Assembly: GCA_045545095.1 (NCBI GenBank)
Contig: JAZQAG010000051.1
Location: forward strand, 1 to 63,472
Source: Phocaeicola_A sp045545095
GTDB taxonomy: Bacteria; Bacteroidota; Bacteroidia; Bacteroidales; Bacteroidaceae
Direction of reading: 5' to 3'
Length of the DNA: 63,472 nucleotides
How positions within the stretch are numbered: the stretch's first letter is position 1; each line of letters starts with the position of its first letter. Under the pieces are notes generated by a model that saw only the letters and a program-made list of their open reading frames with translations, did not search any database and was not told the origin of the DNA. Shown in pieces: positions 26,911-34,766 of the stretch. The translations under genes were made by a program, and so were the position numbers.

Positions 26911-27489
26911 TTATTTAGCGTAGTTCTTAGGTTCTGCTTCTGAAATCTTCATTGGATAATATGTACGGATGGCCAAGTTCTCCTCTTCGCTACACTGTGC
27001 AAAAGGTTTACCGAACTTTCTGCGTGCCAACTCGTCACGCAACTCATTGTAAGCAGCCACAAGCTCATTCTGTACTTCAAAGTACTTGGAATAACTTGTA
27101 CCACGGTCGCTCTGCAAAGAGATAACATGCTTTTCCGTAATATATACCGTACCGAAGAGATCAATATCCTTCGCCACTTTATCAGGCAAGTTGGCTTCAT
27201 TATTAGGATTATCAATGAACTCTTTGGCTCTTTCTCTAATCTCGCTTACTTCAGCATAATCACCACCAATCATCAATTCGTCCATGGCATTGATACGTAC
27301 CTGAAGTACATTTCGTTCCTTTACCTCTGTCTCAGCATCCAAGTCCTTATCTTCAGGAGGAGGCGGCAAACGACGCGCTAATCCTCTATCCGTATCCATA
27401 GATGTCGTGGTAAGGAAGAAAATCAACAAGATGAAAGAGATATCGGCCGTTGAGCTTGAATTCAGTTCCGGCACTGATCTTTTTCCCAT
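26911..27489 (-). CDS. exbD: ExbD/TolR-family proton-channel subunit (first copy)
   Basis: This 192-residue ExbD has the transmembrane helix TADISFILLIFFLTTTSM (about 15-32) with the conserved aspartate, followed by a proline-rich linker (RLPPPPEDKDLD) and a longer periplasmic domain than the second copy. The extra C-terminal part (QNELVAAYNELRDELARRKFGKPF) is probably a helix that may contact the partner ExbD. It is encoded 28 bp after the small membrane protein gene in the exbB operon. Confidence 0.93.
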   Translation of the reverse strand: MGKRSVPELNSSSTADISFILLIFFLTTTSMDTDRGLARRLPPPPEDKDLDAETEVKERNVLQVRINAMDELMIGGDYAEVSEIRERAKEFIDNPNNEANLPDKVAKDIDLFGTVYITEKHVISLQSDRGTSYSKYFEVQNELVAAYNELRDELARRKFGKPFAQCSEEENLAIRTYYPMKISEAEPKNYAK

Positions 27490-27517
27490 TAGTCTATAAT
27501 TTTATAAGTTCGTAAAA

Positions 27518-27997
27518 TTATTTTCTGAAAATGCCTGAGAGATTCACTAACAATCCCAAAACAGCAAATGCCATCAAAGCATAAATTGCATAGATAAATG
27601 TATCAGTGAGTACCAACAATGTGGTATCATCGAAAACACTTCCGTTAGGCAACACCAACGAATCAGTAGAAGCCATACTCCATGAACCAACCATGATAGC
27701 TATCAATAATGCCACTGAAACAATAGAGATTGCTTTATCAGGCACACCGGTAATGTTTACACCTTTTGGCCCTCCCACAGAAGAGAAGATGTTTCCCAAA
27801 GCTCCAACAACGGTAACCAAAACACAAATAGCAGCCATTACGTACATGAAAACCAATAATGTTTCGGTATGCTCGGGAGCATTGTATTTACCCTCCATAT
27901 TATCATAACCAACTCCGAAGAATATGCCAAAGACAACCAGAGTGGCGATAATTAATGCGATAAATACGTAAAATGATATTTTATGCGCTTTCATCAC
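27518..27997 (-). CDS. Small polytopic membrane protein of the exbB-exbD operon
   Basis: This 159-residue protein has about four hydrophobic segments (residues 8-28, 46-68, 88-105, 127-152). I do not recognise a functional domain. Its fixed place between exbB and exbD suggests it is an accessory subunit of the proton channel; I recall the same layout in other Bacteroidetes but cannot check it here. A second ATG directly follows the first. Gaps are 23 bp to exbB and 28 bp to exbD. Confidence 0.85.
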   Translation of the reverse strand: MMKAHKISFYVFIALIIATLVVFGIFFGVGYDNMEGKYNAPEHTETLLVFMYVMAAICVLVTVVGALGNIFSSVGGPKGVNITGVPDKAISIVSVALLIAIMVGSWSMASTDSLVLPNGSVFDDTTLLVLTDTFIYAIYALMAFAVLGLLVNLSGIFRK

Positions 27998-28020
27998 TAA
28001 CTATATTATTTGCGGTTCAA

Positions 28021-28839
28021 TTACTTTTTCAAGTTGTACTTCATGATGAGGTCAAGCAAAGTGATAGAAGAATCTTCCATATCAGCTGTCAAAGCCTCAA
28101 TCTTAGAGAGGATGTAGTTATAGAATACCTGGAGAATCAAAGCTACCACGATACCGAAGATAGTAGTAATCAAAGCCACCTTCATACCACCGGCAACAAC
28201 GGTCGGAGAGATATCACCAGCTGCCTCGATAGCGTCAAATGATGCCACCATACCAATCACAGTACCCAAGAATCCGAGTGACGGAGCCATAGCGATGAAC
28301 AATGTGATCCAAGAGCAACCTTTCTCAAGGTAAGCTGTCTGAACACCTCCATAAGATACAACAGAACGCTCAACAACATCGATACCTTCGTCGATACGCA
28401 TCAAACCCTGATAGCAGATAGAAGCGACAGGACCACGAGTGTTGCGGCATACGGTCTTAGCACCTTCAATATCACCCTTAGCAAGAGCTTCCTCTACCTT
28501 AGCCATCAATTTCTTTGTGTTAACTTCTGCAAGGCTCAAATAGATGATACGCTCGATACAGAAAGCCAAACCAATAACTAATGCGACGGCAACCAACGAC
28601 ATAAATCCGGCATCACCTTCAATAAATTTTGTTTTCAAAGTCTTGTGCATACCACCTTCTTCTTCTACAACAGCAGCTTCCTCTACAGCGGGAGCCTCTT
28701 CTGCTACAGCAGCTGTATCAACAGCAGCTGAATCCACTACTTCAGTAGAAGCGGGAGCTTCTTCCTGAGCCATTACTGACTGGGTAAGACCAAAGGTCAT
28801 CATTCCCATCACTGCAACGATTGCAAATAACTTTTTCAT
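28021..28839 (-). CDS. exbB: ExbB/TolQ/MotA-family proton channel
   Basis: This 272-residue protein has a signal-like N terminus (MKKLFAIVAVMGMMTFGLTQSVMAQ) followed by an Ala/Glu-rich, acidic linker (about 25-65) absent from E. coli ExbB. Three transmembrane helices follow, near 78-96 (FMSLVAVALVIGLAFCIERI), 170-195 (WITLFIAMAPSLGFLGTVIGMV) and 215-235 (MKVALITTIFGIVVALILQV), with typical ExbB/MotA sequence. It is the first gene of exbB-orf-exbD-exbD. Promoter elements directly upstream are poor, and read-through from tRNA-Ser is possible. Confidence 0.94.
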   Translation of the reverse strand: MKKLFAIVAVMGMMTFGLTQSVMAQEEAPASTEVVDSAAVDTAAVAEEAPAVEEAAVVEEEGGMHKTLKTKFIEGDAGFMSLVAVALVIGLAFCIERIIYLSLAEVNTKKLMAKVEEALAKGDIEGAKTVCRNTRGPVASICYQGLMRIDEGIDVVERSVVSYGGVQTAYLEKGCSWITLFIAMAPSLGFLGTVIGMVASFDAIEAAGDISPTVVAGGMKVALITTIFGIVVALILQVFYNYILSKIEALTADMEDSSITLLDLIMKYNLKK

Positions 28840-28923
28840 TGTGTGTCTAATTTTTTAAGATTAAATTAATTATTACTTTATTTGATTATTCTCTCTTCAA
28901 TTTTATGTTTATGTCCTTCTTTG

Positions 28924-29011
28924 CGGAGAGAGGGGGATTCGAACCCCCGATACGCTTTAGGCGTATACACGCTTTCCAGGCGTGCCTCTTCAACCACTCG
29001 AGCATCTCTCC
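28924..29011 (-). tRNA. tRNA-Ser (anticodon GGA)
   Basis: This is an 88-nt class II tRNA on the minus strand. The acceptor stem is GGAGAGA/TCTCTCC with discriminator G. The anticodon loop CTGGAAA lies between CACGC and GCGTG and gives anticodon GGA. The long variable arm ACGC...GCGT and the T arm GGGGG-TTCGAAT-CCCCC are intact. The CCA end is not encoded. It decodes UCC/UCU. Confidence 0.95.
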
Positions 29012-29070
29012 TTAATCTCACAAAAGAGTTTTTTTACCCATTTTTTCATGGTACGCTGAGTTTTCAGCTA

Positions 29071-29078
29071 CAAATGTA
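29071..29078 (-). promoter_or_regulatory. Candidate -7 box upstream of tRNA-Ser
   Basis: The minus strand reads TACATTTG, matching TAnnTTTG, 60 bp from the tRNA 5' end. The -33 region is not convincing. With no terminator visible between the tRNA and exbB, this could also serve the exb operon. Confidence 0.4.
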
Positions 29079-29178
29079 TTCTTTTTATTCGGCTTACCCA
29101 TCTTTCTTTCCATTTTAATTTTCCCAAACGGCCGAAATTAATATATTTTAAAACATTCTGCCCATTTTTCACCCTCTT

Positions 29179-29958
29179 TCAGCTCCCACAAAACACTTTT
29201 TGGGCATTCATAGTAGTAATCTCTGCCACTTGTTCAACATTCAATCCATGTAGTGAAGCGAGATGAGACAACGTGAAACGTATGTAAGCACTTTCGTTAC
29301 GCTTCCCCCTATAGGGCACTGGCGCCAAATAAGGAGAATCTGTTTCTAAGACTATCCTGGTAAGGGGAACCCGATTCAATGTTTCCGGCAATATGGATTT
29401 CTTGAACGTAAGTACGCCATTAACCCCCAACATAAACCCTTCAAAAGCCAACATCTCAGTTGCTTCTTCCACTGTACCGGTAAAACTATGAAAGATTCCT
29501 CGAAGTGGAGTTGATCGATAAGGTGCCATCAAAGTCATCAACTCACTGAAGGCCTCCCGACAATGTATCACTAACGGCAAATTGTATTCTAACGCCCACT
29601 CTATCTGTGTACAAAGAGCATATTCTTGTTCTTTGCGATAAGTACGGTCCCAATAAAGATCAAGCCCTACTTCTCCAATAGCAACAAAAGGATGATTTAC
29701 GTCATCCAACATCGGTTTCATCTCATCAAGCACAGCGAGATAATCAGGCCCAACCGATGTAGGATGCAGGCCTAACATTGGGAAACAATAGCCCTCATTG
29801 GCCCGACTTACCGCCAACATAGCATTCACCGTAGAGGCATCAATATTTGGCATATAAATACGCGTCACCCCTGCCTCACGTGCACGTTTGATGACCTCTG
29901 GCAAATCCGAAGAAAACTCTTCGGCAAAAAGGTGAGAATGCGTATCAATAATTTCCAT
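29179..29958 (-). CDS. tatD: TatD-family metal-dependent hydrolase
   Basis: This 259-residue TIM-barrel nuclease of the amidohydrolase superfamily has metal-binding motif IDTHSHLF at residues 3-10, a conserved glutamate in IGEVGLDLYWD (about 93), histidines in VIHCREAF and GIFHSFTG, and the closing LETDSPYLAPVPYRGKRNES. TatD enzymes act on DNA ends and peroxide-damaged DNA. It is encoded 11 bp after the polyprenyl synthase gene, so probably in one transcript with it and tonB. Confidence 0.94.
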   Translation of the reverse strand: MEIIDTHSHLFAEEFSSDLPEVIKRAREAGVTRIYMPNIDASTVNAMLAVSRANEGYCFPMLGLHPTSVGPDYLAVLDEMKPMLDDVNHPFVAIGEVGLDLYWDRTYRKEQEYALCTQIEWALEYNLPLVIHCREAFSELMTLMAPYRSTPLRGIFHSFTGTVEEATEMLAFEGFMLGVNGVLTFKKSILPETLNRVPLTRIVLETDSPYLAPVPYRGKRNESAYIRFTLSHLASLHGLNVEQVAEITTMNAQKVFCGS

Positions 29959-29969
29959 ACCTATTTTAT

Positions 29970-30944
29970 TTACACCTTTCGCCCCATCAATGAACGGGCG
30001 AAGACACGGAGTACTTCCTTACGTTCTTCTGACACTTGAACCTTATCAAGACTTTCATTAGCCGCTTGAAAGTATTCCTCTATCTTTTCATGACAGAGTT
30101 GCTTAATTCCGATAGCATCATAAAGCGCCGTAACCGCGGCCACTTTCTGGGCAGGCTCATAATCCTGAGCATTTATCCACATGAGCAGTTCCTGTCGCTG
30201 AGCATCATTTGCACGCTGAAGAGCATTGATCAGCATATAGGTCTTCTTATTACACAAAATATCTCCCCCAACCTTTTTGCCGAAGACTGCAGGATCTCCA
30301 TAAACATCCAGATAGTCATCTTGAAGTTGGAAGGCCAATCCTAACTGAAGTCCAAAATCATAAAGTTGATTAGCATCATCAGTCGAAGCTCCAGCCACAA
30401 TAGCGCCAATTTTCAGACTGGCGGCTAAAAGCACAGAAGTCTTCAAGCGAATCATTTCCAAATACTCCTCCACTTCAACATCCGTACGTGCCTCAAACTC
30501 CATATCATACTGCTGCCCTTCACCTATCTGCAAGGCTGTCTCATTGAAGACGTCCATCACCTCTTTCAAATGAGCCGGTGATGAATCACACATCAACTTA
30601 TAAGCCAAGACCAGCATCGTATCTCCTGAAAGTATAGCTGTATTATCATCCCACTTCTTATGCACTGTCAGATTCCCTCTACGAAGGTCAGCCTTGTCCA
30701 TCAAATCATCATGCAACAAGGTATAATTATGATAAGTCTCAATTCCCGCGGCTGCAGACAAAGCGCATTCAACATCTTCCTTATATATATTATAGGACAT
30801 CAACACCAGTAATGGACGAATGCGTTTTCCCCCAAGCCCCAACACATATTCAACTGGGGCATACAAACCCACAGGGGGACGTGAATACCCCAAAGTATTA
30901 ATATAGGTATTTATTTTATCAAGAAGTTGTGATGAAGTGTACAT
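29970..30944 (-). CDS. Trans-isoprenyl (polyprenyl) diphosphate synthase
   Basis: This 324-residue all-helical enzyme condenses isopentenyl diphosphate with allylic diphosphates. The first aspartate-rich motif is LLHDDLMDKADLRRG (about 80-94) with the following arginines; the second is LAFQLQDDYLDVYGD (about 210-224). The basic substrate motif GGKRIRPLL lies near 33-41. Chain length (farnesyl, geranylgeranyl or longer) cannot be decided from sequence alone. Substrates would come from Dxs and IspH, both encoded in this window. It is 87 bp downstream of tonB. Confidence 0.93.
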   Translation of the reverse strand: MYTSSQLLDKINTYINTLGYSRPPVGLYAPVEYVLGLGGKRIRPLLVLMSYNIYKEDVECALSAAAGIETYHNYTLLHDDLMDKADLRRGNLTVHKKWDDNTAILSGDTMLVLAYKLMCDSSPAHLKEVMDVFNETALQIGEGQQYDMEFEARTDVEVEEYLEMIRLKTSVLLAASLKIGAIVAGASTDDANQLYDFGLQLGLAFQLQDDYLDVYGDPAVFGKKVGGDILCNKKTYMLINALQRANDAQRQELLMWINAQDYEPAQKVAAVTALYDAIGIKQLCHEKIEEYFQAANESLDKVQVSEERKEVLRVFARSLMGRKV

Positions 30945-31031
30945 AACCAGACTCTTTTATTTACGGACAAGTTCAAAAAAAGAGGTTGCATGAGACTCAC
31001 GCACCCTCTTTCTTTTAAATTCTGCTATCGA

Positions 31032-31718
31032 TTATTGAAGGCGGAACATTACGGGCAAAGTATATTTCACACGTACAGGTTTTCCGCGCTGCTCACCGGG
31101 TTTCCACTTAGGCATTGCTTTTACCACGCGAAGAGCTTCCTTGTCCAAATAGGGGTCAACGCTACGGATTACCGCGGGGTCAACAATTGAACCGTCGCGA
31201 TTAACCACAAACTGTACGATTACACGACCCTGAACACCATTCTCCTGTGAAATAGAAGGATATTTGATATTCTTCTGAAGCCATTTCATCAATTCCTGAA
31301 GACCACCCGGGAACTCAGGCATATTTTCTACAACCTGGAAAATTTCCTCTTCCTTCTCAGGTTCTTCAACAACTACATTTTCAATGTTTGTAATATCTAC
31401 AACCGGACCCGTATCATCCACTGAAGCAATAATAGTTTCTTCAATCTTAGCATCATCTTCTACAATCTTGATGATTTCAGCCACGGGCTTAGCTTCCGCA
31501 GGGGCTGGAGCTACAGGCTTTTCCTGCAAAGTAATAGGAATAATTTCCTCTTCAAAGTGAACCATAGCCACTTCAATGATTTCACCGGTATCAACCTTGT
31601 CACGTTTTGTCCACTCAAAGCAGATAAACATCAGCGCCAAGATCAAGATGTAACCCACCAATAACCAGGTGGTCTTTTTGCCTTCAAGATCGGCAACAGG
31701 AGCTTTTTTAACTTCCAT
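31032..31718 (-). CDS. tonB: TonB-family energy transducer
   Basis: This 228-residue protein has a single N-terminal transmembrane helix (TTWLLVGYILILALMFICFEW, about 16-36), a flexible periplasmic linker rich in Pro/Ala/Glu (KPVAPAPAEAKPVAE) and a C-terminal TonB domain (about 140-228: GRVIVQFVVNRDGSIVDPAVI, LDKEALRVVKAMPKWKPGEQRGKPV). It couples the ExbBD proton channel to outer-membrane receptors such as the SusC proteins at 3.6-15.6 kb. It is the first gene of a minus-strand group with polyprenyl synthase and tatD. Confidence 0.95.
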   Translation of the reverse strand: MEVKKAPVADLEGKKTTWLLVGYILILALMFICFEWTKRDKVDTGEIIEVAMVHFEEEIIPITLQEKPVAPAPAEAKPVAEIIKIVEDDAKIEETIIASVDDTGPVVDITNIENVVVEEPEKEEEIFQVVENMPEFPGGLQELMKWLQKNIKYPSISQENGVQGRVIVQFVVNRDGSIVDPAVIRSVDPYLDKEALRVVKAMPKWKPGEQRGKPVRVKYTLPVMFRLQ

Positions 31719-31770
31719 ACTTTTATCTATTTTTTGTTATTTTTGTTTACGCAGTTTTTCTATGTCAGGG

Positions 31771-31778
31771 CAAATGTA
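31771..31778 (-). promoter_or_regulatory. Candidate -7 box of tonB
   Basis: The minus strand reads TACATTTG (TAnnTTTG), 53 bp before the tonB start codon. No clear TTTG is found 19-21 bp further upstream. Confidence 0.45.
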
Positions 31779-32014
31779 GCACATATTTTTCATTTACGGC
31801 CACTCTTAGAACTATTTTTTTTTAAACAATGCATTTTTTTATCTTTTTTAATTATTGAAGCCTTATATTTCTTCCCTACCTGAAATATATTTCTCTCAGA
31901 TAGGGTAAGAAAAAAGTGGCGGTATTCTCAAAATAGAAAACCCGAAAAAGATACAATAAAAAGAGGGAAAATCAGTTTTTATAGCTAAGTAAATAATAAA
32001 ATAAGGTGAAGCTC

Positions 32015-32045
32015 TTTGCCATGCCGACAAATTGCATTACTTTTG
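32015..32045 (+). promoter_or_regulatory. Promoter of porQ-cmk-ispH
   Basis: TTTG (32015-32018) and TACTTTTG (32038-32045) are separated by 19 bp, an excellent match to the Bacteroides -33/-7 promoter. The start codon follows 22 bp later. Confidence 0.65.
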
Positions 32046-32067
32046 CTCGTACGAAACAAGCATATAG

Positions 32068-33042
32068 ATGAAAAGAAATTTTATATTCATACTTTGCCTA
32101 CTCGTTTCTGAACTTATCATGGCTCAGAATGGTGAGACTGTGTTCAATTTCTTGAGGCTCCCCCACTCTGCACATGCAACAGCTTTGGGAGGAGACAATA
32201 TCACCGCCATAGAGGATGACTTGACACTGACGTTTCACAATCCGGCCCTTTTATCCAACGTATCAGACAAGAATTTGAGTCTGACCTATACATCATATAT
32301 CGAAGGATGCAAAGTGGCCAGTGCAGCATTCTCCCGTCAAGCCGGCGAACGATCATCATGGGCAATTTCCGCCCAATACATGGATTATGGAGATATCATC
32401 GAAACAGACATCACCAATACAGAATTAGGTGAGATTTCAGCCAAAGATATCGCAATCATGGGAACCTACAGTTATCTGTTAAGCGAGCGCTGGAGCGGAG
32501 GAGTGAGTATCAAGCTAATCCACGGGAACTATGCCGACAACACCTCCTTTGCCGTAGGCTTTGATTTGGGAATCAACTATTTCAAAGAAGAATCTGACTT
32601 CTCTGCATCTTTAGTATTCAAGAATCTTGGCGGACAAATCAAGACTTTTAACGACAAACATGAGAAACTCCCCATGAATCTCCAATTAGGAGTCACCAAA
32701 CGGTTGGCCCATGCCCCTATCCGTTTATCCGCCACCTTGGACGACTTGACGCATTGGGAATCAGCCTATTTCAACCCTTCCGGCAAAAATGTGAGTTTCG
32801 GAGATCTTCTGCTCAACCATTTGATTGTGGGTGTCGAGATAGCTCCCAGCAACACCTTTTACCTTGCCGCCGGATACAATTTCAAACGTAGTAACGACCT
32901 GAAAGTGGATGGTGGGAGCAAATGGACTGGTGCCACATTGGGAGGTGGTTTACGACTGAAACGCATCAAGCTTGGATTGGCCTATGCCAACTACCATACA
33001 GCCGCTTCATCCCTTGTCGTAAATCTCGGTATAGGGCTTTAA
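32068..33042 (+). CDS. porQ: PorQ-like (PorV/PorQ family) outer-membrane beta-barrel protein
   Basis: This 324-residue protein has a signal peptide (MKRNFIFILCLLVSELIMAQ) and then FNFLRLPHSAHATALGGDNITAIEDDLTLTFHNPALL, the typical PorV/PorQ entry motif. A beta barrel with alternating Gly/aromatic residues follows (GLAYANYHTAASSLVVNLGIGL at the end). In species with type IX secretion, PorQ belongs to the cell-surface attachment machinery. No other T9SS gene is visible here, and Bacteroides generally lack the full system, so this may be a retained orphan with another role. It leads an operon with cmk and ispH. Confidence 0.82.
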   Translation: MKRNFIFILCLLVSELIMAQNGETVFNFLRLPHSAHATALGGDNITAIEDDLTLTFHNPALLSNVSDKNLSLTYTSYIEGCKVASAAFSRQAGERSSWAISAQYMDYGDIIETDITNTELGEISAKDIAIMGTYSYLLSERWSGGVSIKLIHGNYADNTSFAVGFDLGINYFKEESDFSASLVFKNLGGQIKTFNDKHEKLPMNLQLGVTKRLAHAPIRLSATLDDLTHWESAYFNPSGKNVSFGDLLLNHLIVGVEIAPSNTFYLAAGYNFKRSNDLKVDGGSKWTGATLGGGLRLKRIKLGLAYANYHTAASSLVVNLGIGL

Positions 33043-33087
33043 AGATTTCAACAAAAGAAAAAACACCTATTATATTAATTAAGGTAT

Positions 33088-33777
33088 ATGAAAAAAATCA
33101 CAATTGCCATTGACGGATTCTCATCCTGCGGGAAAAGCACCATGGCTAAAGACCTGGCTCGTGAGATTGGTTATATTTACATTGATAGCGGTGCCATGTA
33201 TCGTGCCGTCACTTTGTACAGTATCGAACAAGGTCTGTTCAATAATAAGGAAATCAACTCTGACAAATTAAAAGAGCGTATTGATGAAATATGCATATCT
33301 TTTGCCCTTGACCCTGAAACAGGGCGCCCACGTACGCTATTGAATGGACAGGATGTTGAAGACCGGATTCGCACCATGGAAGTATCTTCACGAGTCAGTA
33401 TCATCGCTGCCCTCGGATTTGTACGCGAAGCTTTGGTCAAACAACAACAAGCCATGGGCAAGGAAAAAGGTATTGTCATGGACGGACGAGACATCGGCAC
33501 GACTGTATTTCCAGACGCGGAGTTGAAGATATTTGTCACCGCCTCTCCTGAGATACGAGCAGAACGTAGATATAAAGAACTGGCAGAAAAAGGAGAAAAT
33601 GCAAATTTTGAAGAGATATTAGCCAACGTGAAAGAACGCGACCACATCGATCAGACACGTGCCGTCAGTCCCCTACGCCGTGCAGAAGATGCTCTTTTGC
33701 TTGACAATAGCCAAATGAGCATTTCCGAACAGAAGAGTTGGCTTATCGAGCAATACAAACGAGCCGCCTGCAAATGA
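33088..33777 (+). CDS. cmk: Cytidylate kinase
   Basis: This 229-residue enzyme phosphorylates CMP and dCMP. The P-loop is GFSSCGKSTMAKDLA (about 9-23), followed by YIYIDSGAMYRAVTLY. The characteristic GIVMDGRDIGTTVFPDAELKIFVTAS segment is at about 128-153, and the lid arginines lie in RDHIDQTRAVSPLRRAEDA. It lies 45 bp after porQ, and its stop codon overlaps the ispH start region (ATGATG), so translation is probably coupled. Confidence 0.97.
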   Translation: MKKITIAIDGFSSCGKSTMAKDLAREIGYIYIDSGAMYRAVTLYSIEQGLFNNKEINSDKLKERIDEICISFALDPETGRPRTLLNGQDVEDRIRTMEVSSRVSIIAALGFVREALVKQQQAMGKEKGIVMDGRDIGTTVFPDAELKIFVTASPEIRAERRYKELAEKGENANFEEILANVKERDHIDQTRAVSPLRRAEDALLLDNSQMSISEQKSWLIEQYKRAACK

Positions 33778-34652
33778 TGAAAATTGAAATTGATCATGAA
33801 TCCGGATTCTGTTTTGGGGTGACCACTGCCATCCGAAAAGCAGAAGAGGAGTTGCGTAAAGGCACCCCTCTCTACTGTTTGGGAGACATTGTCCATAACG
33901 GGAAAGAGTGCGAACGGTTGAAAGCTTTGGGGCTCATCACGATTAACCACGAAGAATTCAAACAACTACATGGAGTCAAAGTACTGCTCCGTGCGCATGG
34001 CGAACCACCTGAAACTTACGAAATGGCCCGTAAGAACGGCATCGACATTATTGATGCCACCTGCCCCGTAGTGTTACGTTTACAAAGACGTATCAAACAA
34101 GAGTATGATGTAAATGGGGAAAGTACCAACAAACAAATTGTCATATATGGCAAAGCCGGTCATGCCGAGGTGTTAGGACTTGTCGGACAAACCACAGGTA
34201 AAGCCATCGTCATCGAAAGATTGCAAGAAGCCGAGAACTTGGATTTTACCCGTGATATCCGACTCTATTCGCAAACCACCAAATCTTTGGACGAATTCTG
34301 GCAAATTGTTGACTATATCAAAAAACATATCTCATCCGACGCGACCTTCGAATATTACGACACGATTTGCCGCCAAGTGGCCAATCGCATGCCGCATATA
34401 CGAACATTTGCCACTTCACATGATCTTATATTTTTTGTCAGTGGAAAAAAAAGTTCTAATGGGAAGATTCTTTTCAACGAATGTTGTCAGGTCAATCCCA
34501 ATTCACACCTCATCGATGACGCCAGCGAAATAGACTTTCAACTTCTGCAAGGAATAGAATCCATTGGCATTTGTGGTGCGACATCCACTCCCAAATGGCT
34601 AATGGAACAATGCAAAGAGGCTATTGAAGCCCATTGCAAAAATAAGCCATAA
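33774..34652 (+). CDS. ispH: 4-hydroxy-3-methylbut-2-enyl diphosphate reductase
   Basis: This 292-residue iron-sulfur enzyme does the last step of the MEP isoprenoid pathway. The three cluster cysteines lie in SGFCFGVTTAI (about 13), DATCPVVLRLQ (about 96) and GICGATSTPKW (about 267). The conserved histidines (IVHNGKE, LRAHGEPP, KAGHAEVLG) are present. The start at 33774 overlaps the cmk stop, and an adjacent ATG at 33777 is equally possible; the longer upstream reading frame runs inside cmk and is unlikely to be used. It acts in the same pathway as Dxs at 53.2 kb. Confidence 0.97.
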   Translation: MMKIEIDHESGFCFGVTTAIRKAEEELRKGTPLYCLGDIVHNGKECERLKALGLITINHEEFKQLHGVKVLLRAHGEPPETYEMARKNGIDIIDATCPVVLRLQRRIKQEYDVNGESTNKQIVIYGKAGHAEVLGLVGQTTGKAIVIERLQEAENLDFTRDIRLYSQTTKSLDEFWQIVDYIKKHISSDATFEYYDTICRQVANRMPHIRTFATSHDLIFFVSGKKSSNGKILFNECCQVNPNSHLIDDASEIDFQLLQGIESIGICGATSTPKWLMEQCKEAIEAHCKNKP

Positions 34653-34683
34653 ATCACATTTAAGGTATCATTCACATATTATT

Positions 34684-34724
34684 AACAGCTTTTTCATAAT
34701 CCTACAAAAAGAAAAAGCTGTTTT
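34684..34724 (+). terminator. Terminator after ispH
   Basis: A 12-bp stem (AACAGCTTTTTC at 34684-34695, GAAAAAGCTGTT at 34711-34722) is followed by a short T run. It lies only 6 bp before the -7 box of pfkA, so the -33 region of that promoter would fall inside the hairpin. Confidence 0.7.
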
Positions 34725-34729
34725 ATTTG

Positions 34730-34737
34730 TAACTTTG
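34730..34737 (+). promoter_or_regulatory. Candidate -7 box of pfkA
   Basis: TAACTTTG matches TAnnTTTG, 29 bp before the pfkA start. The expected -33 position falls in the loop and right arm of the ispH terminator and has no TTTG. Confidence 0.45.
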
Positions 34738-34766
34738 CACCCAAGAAACATTAAACATATAATATT

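Larger units (their letters stand above)
31719..32067. other. Divergent intergenic region between tonB and porQ
   Basis: This 349-bp, very AT-rich region has no ORF. It holds promoter candidates at 31771-31778 (minus) and 32015-32045 (plus), and a 10-bp stem with one mismatch (CCCTACCTGA at 31874-31883, TCAGATAGGG at 31896-31905) near its centre. The hairpin's role is unknown. Confidence 0.6.

Noticed and set aside
28882..29118. 78-residue plus-strand ORF with REGDSNPRYALGVYTLSRRA
   Set aside because: It is the antisense of tRNA-Ser; this peptide pattern arises from tRNA genes and is a known false ORF type.
33738..33773. Longer ispH start
   Set aside because: The extra 12 codons lie within the end of cmk and precede the conserved start; the overlapping ATGATG is a typical coupled start.
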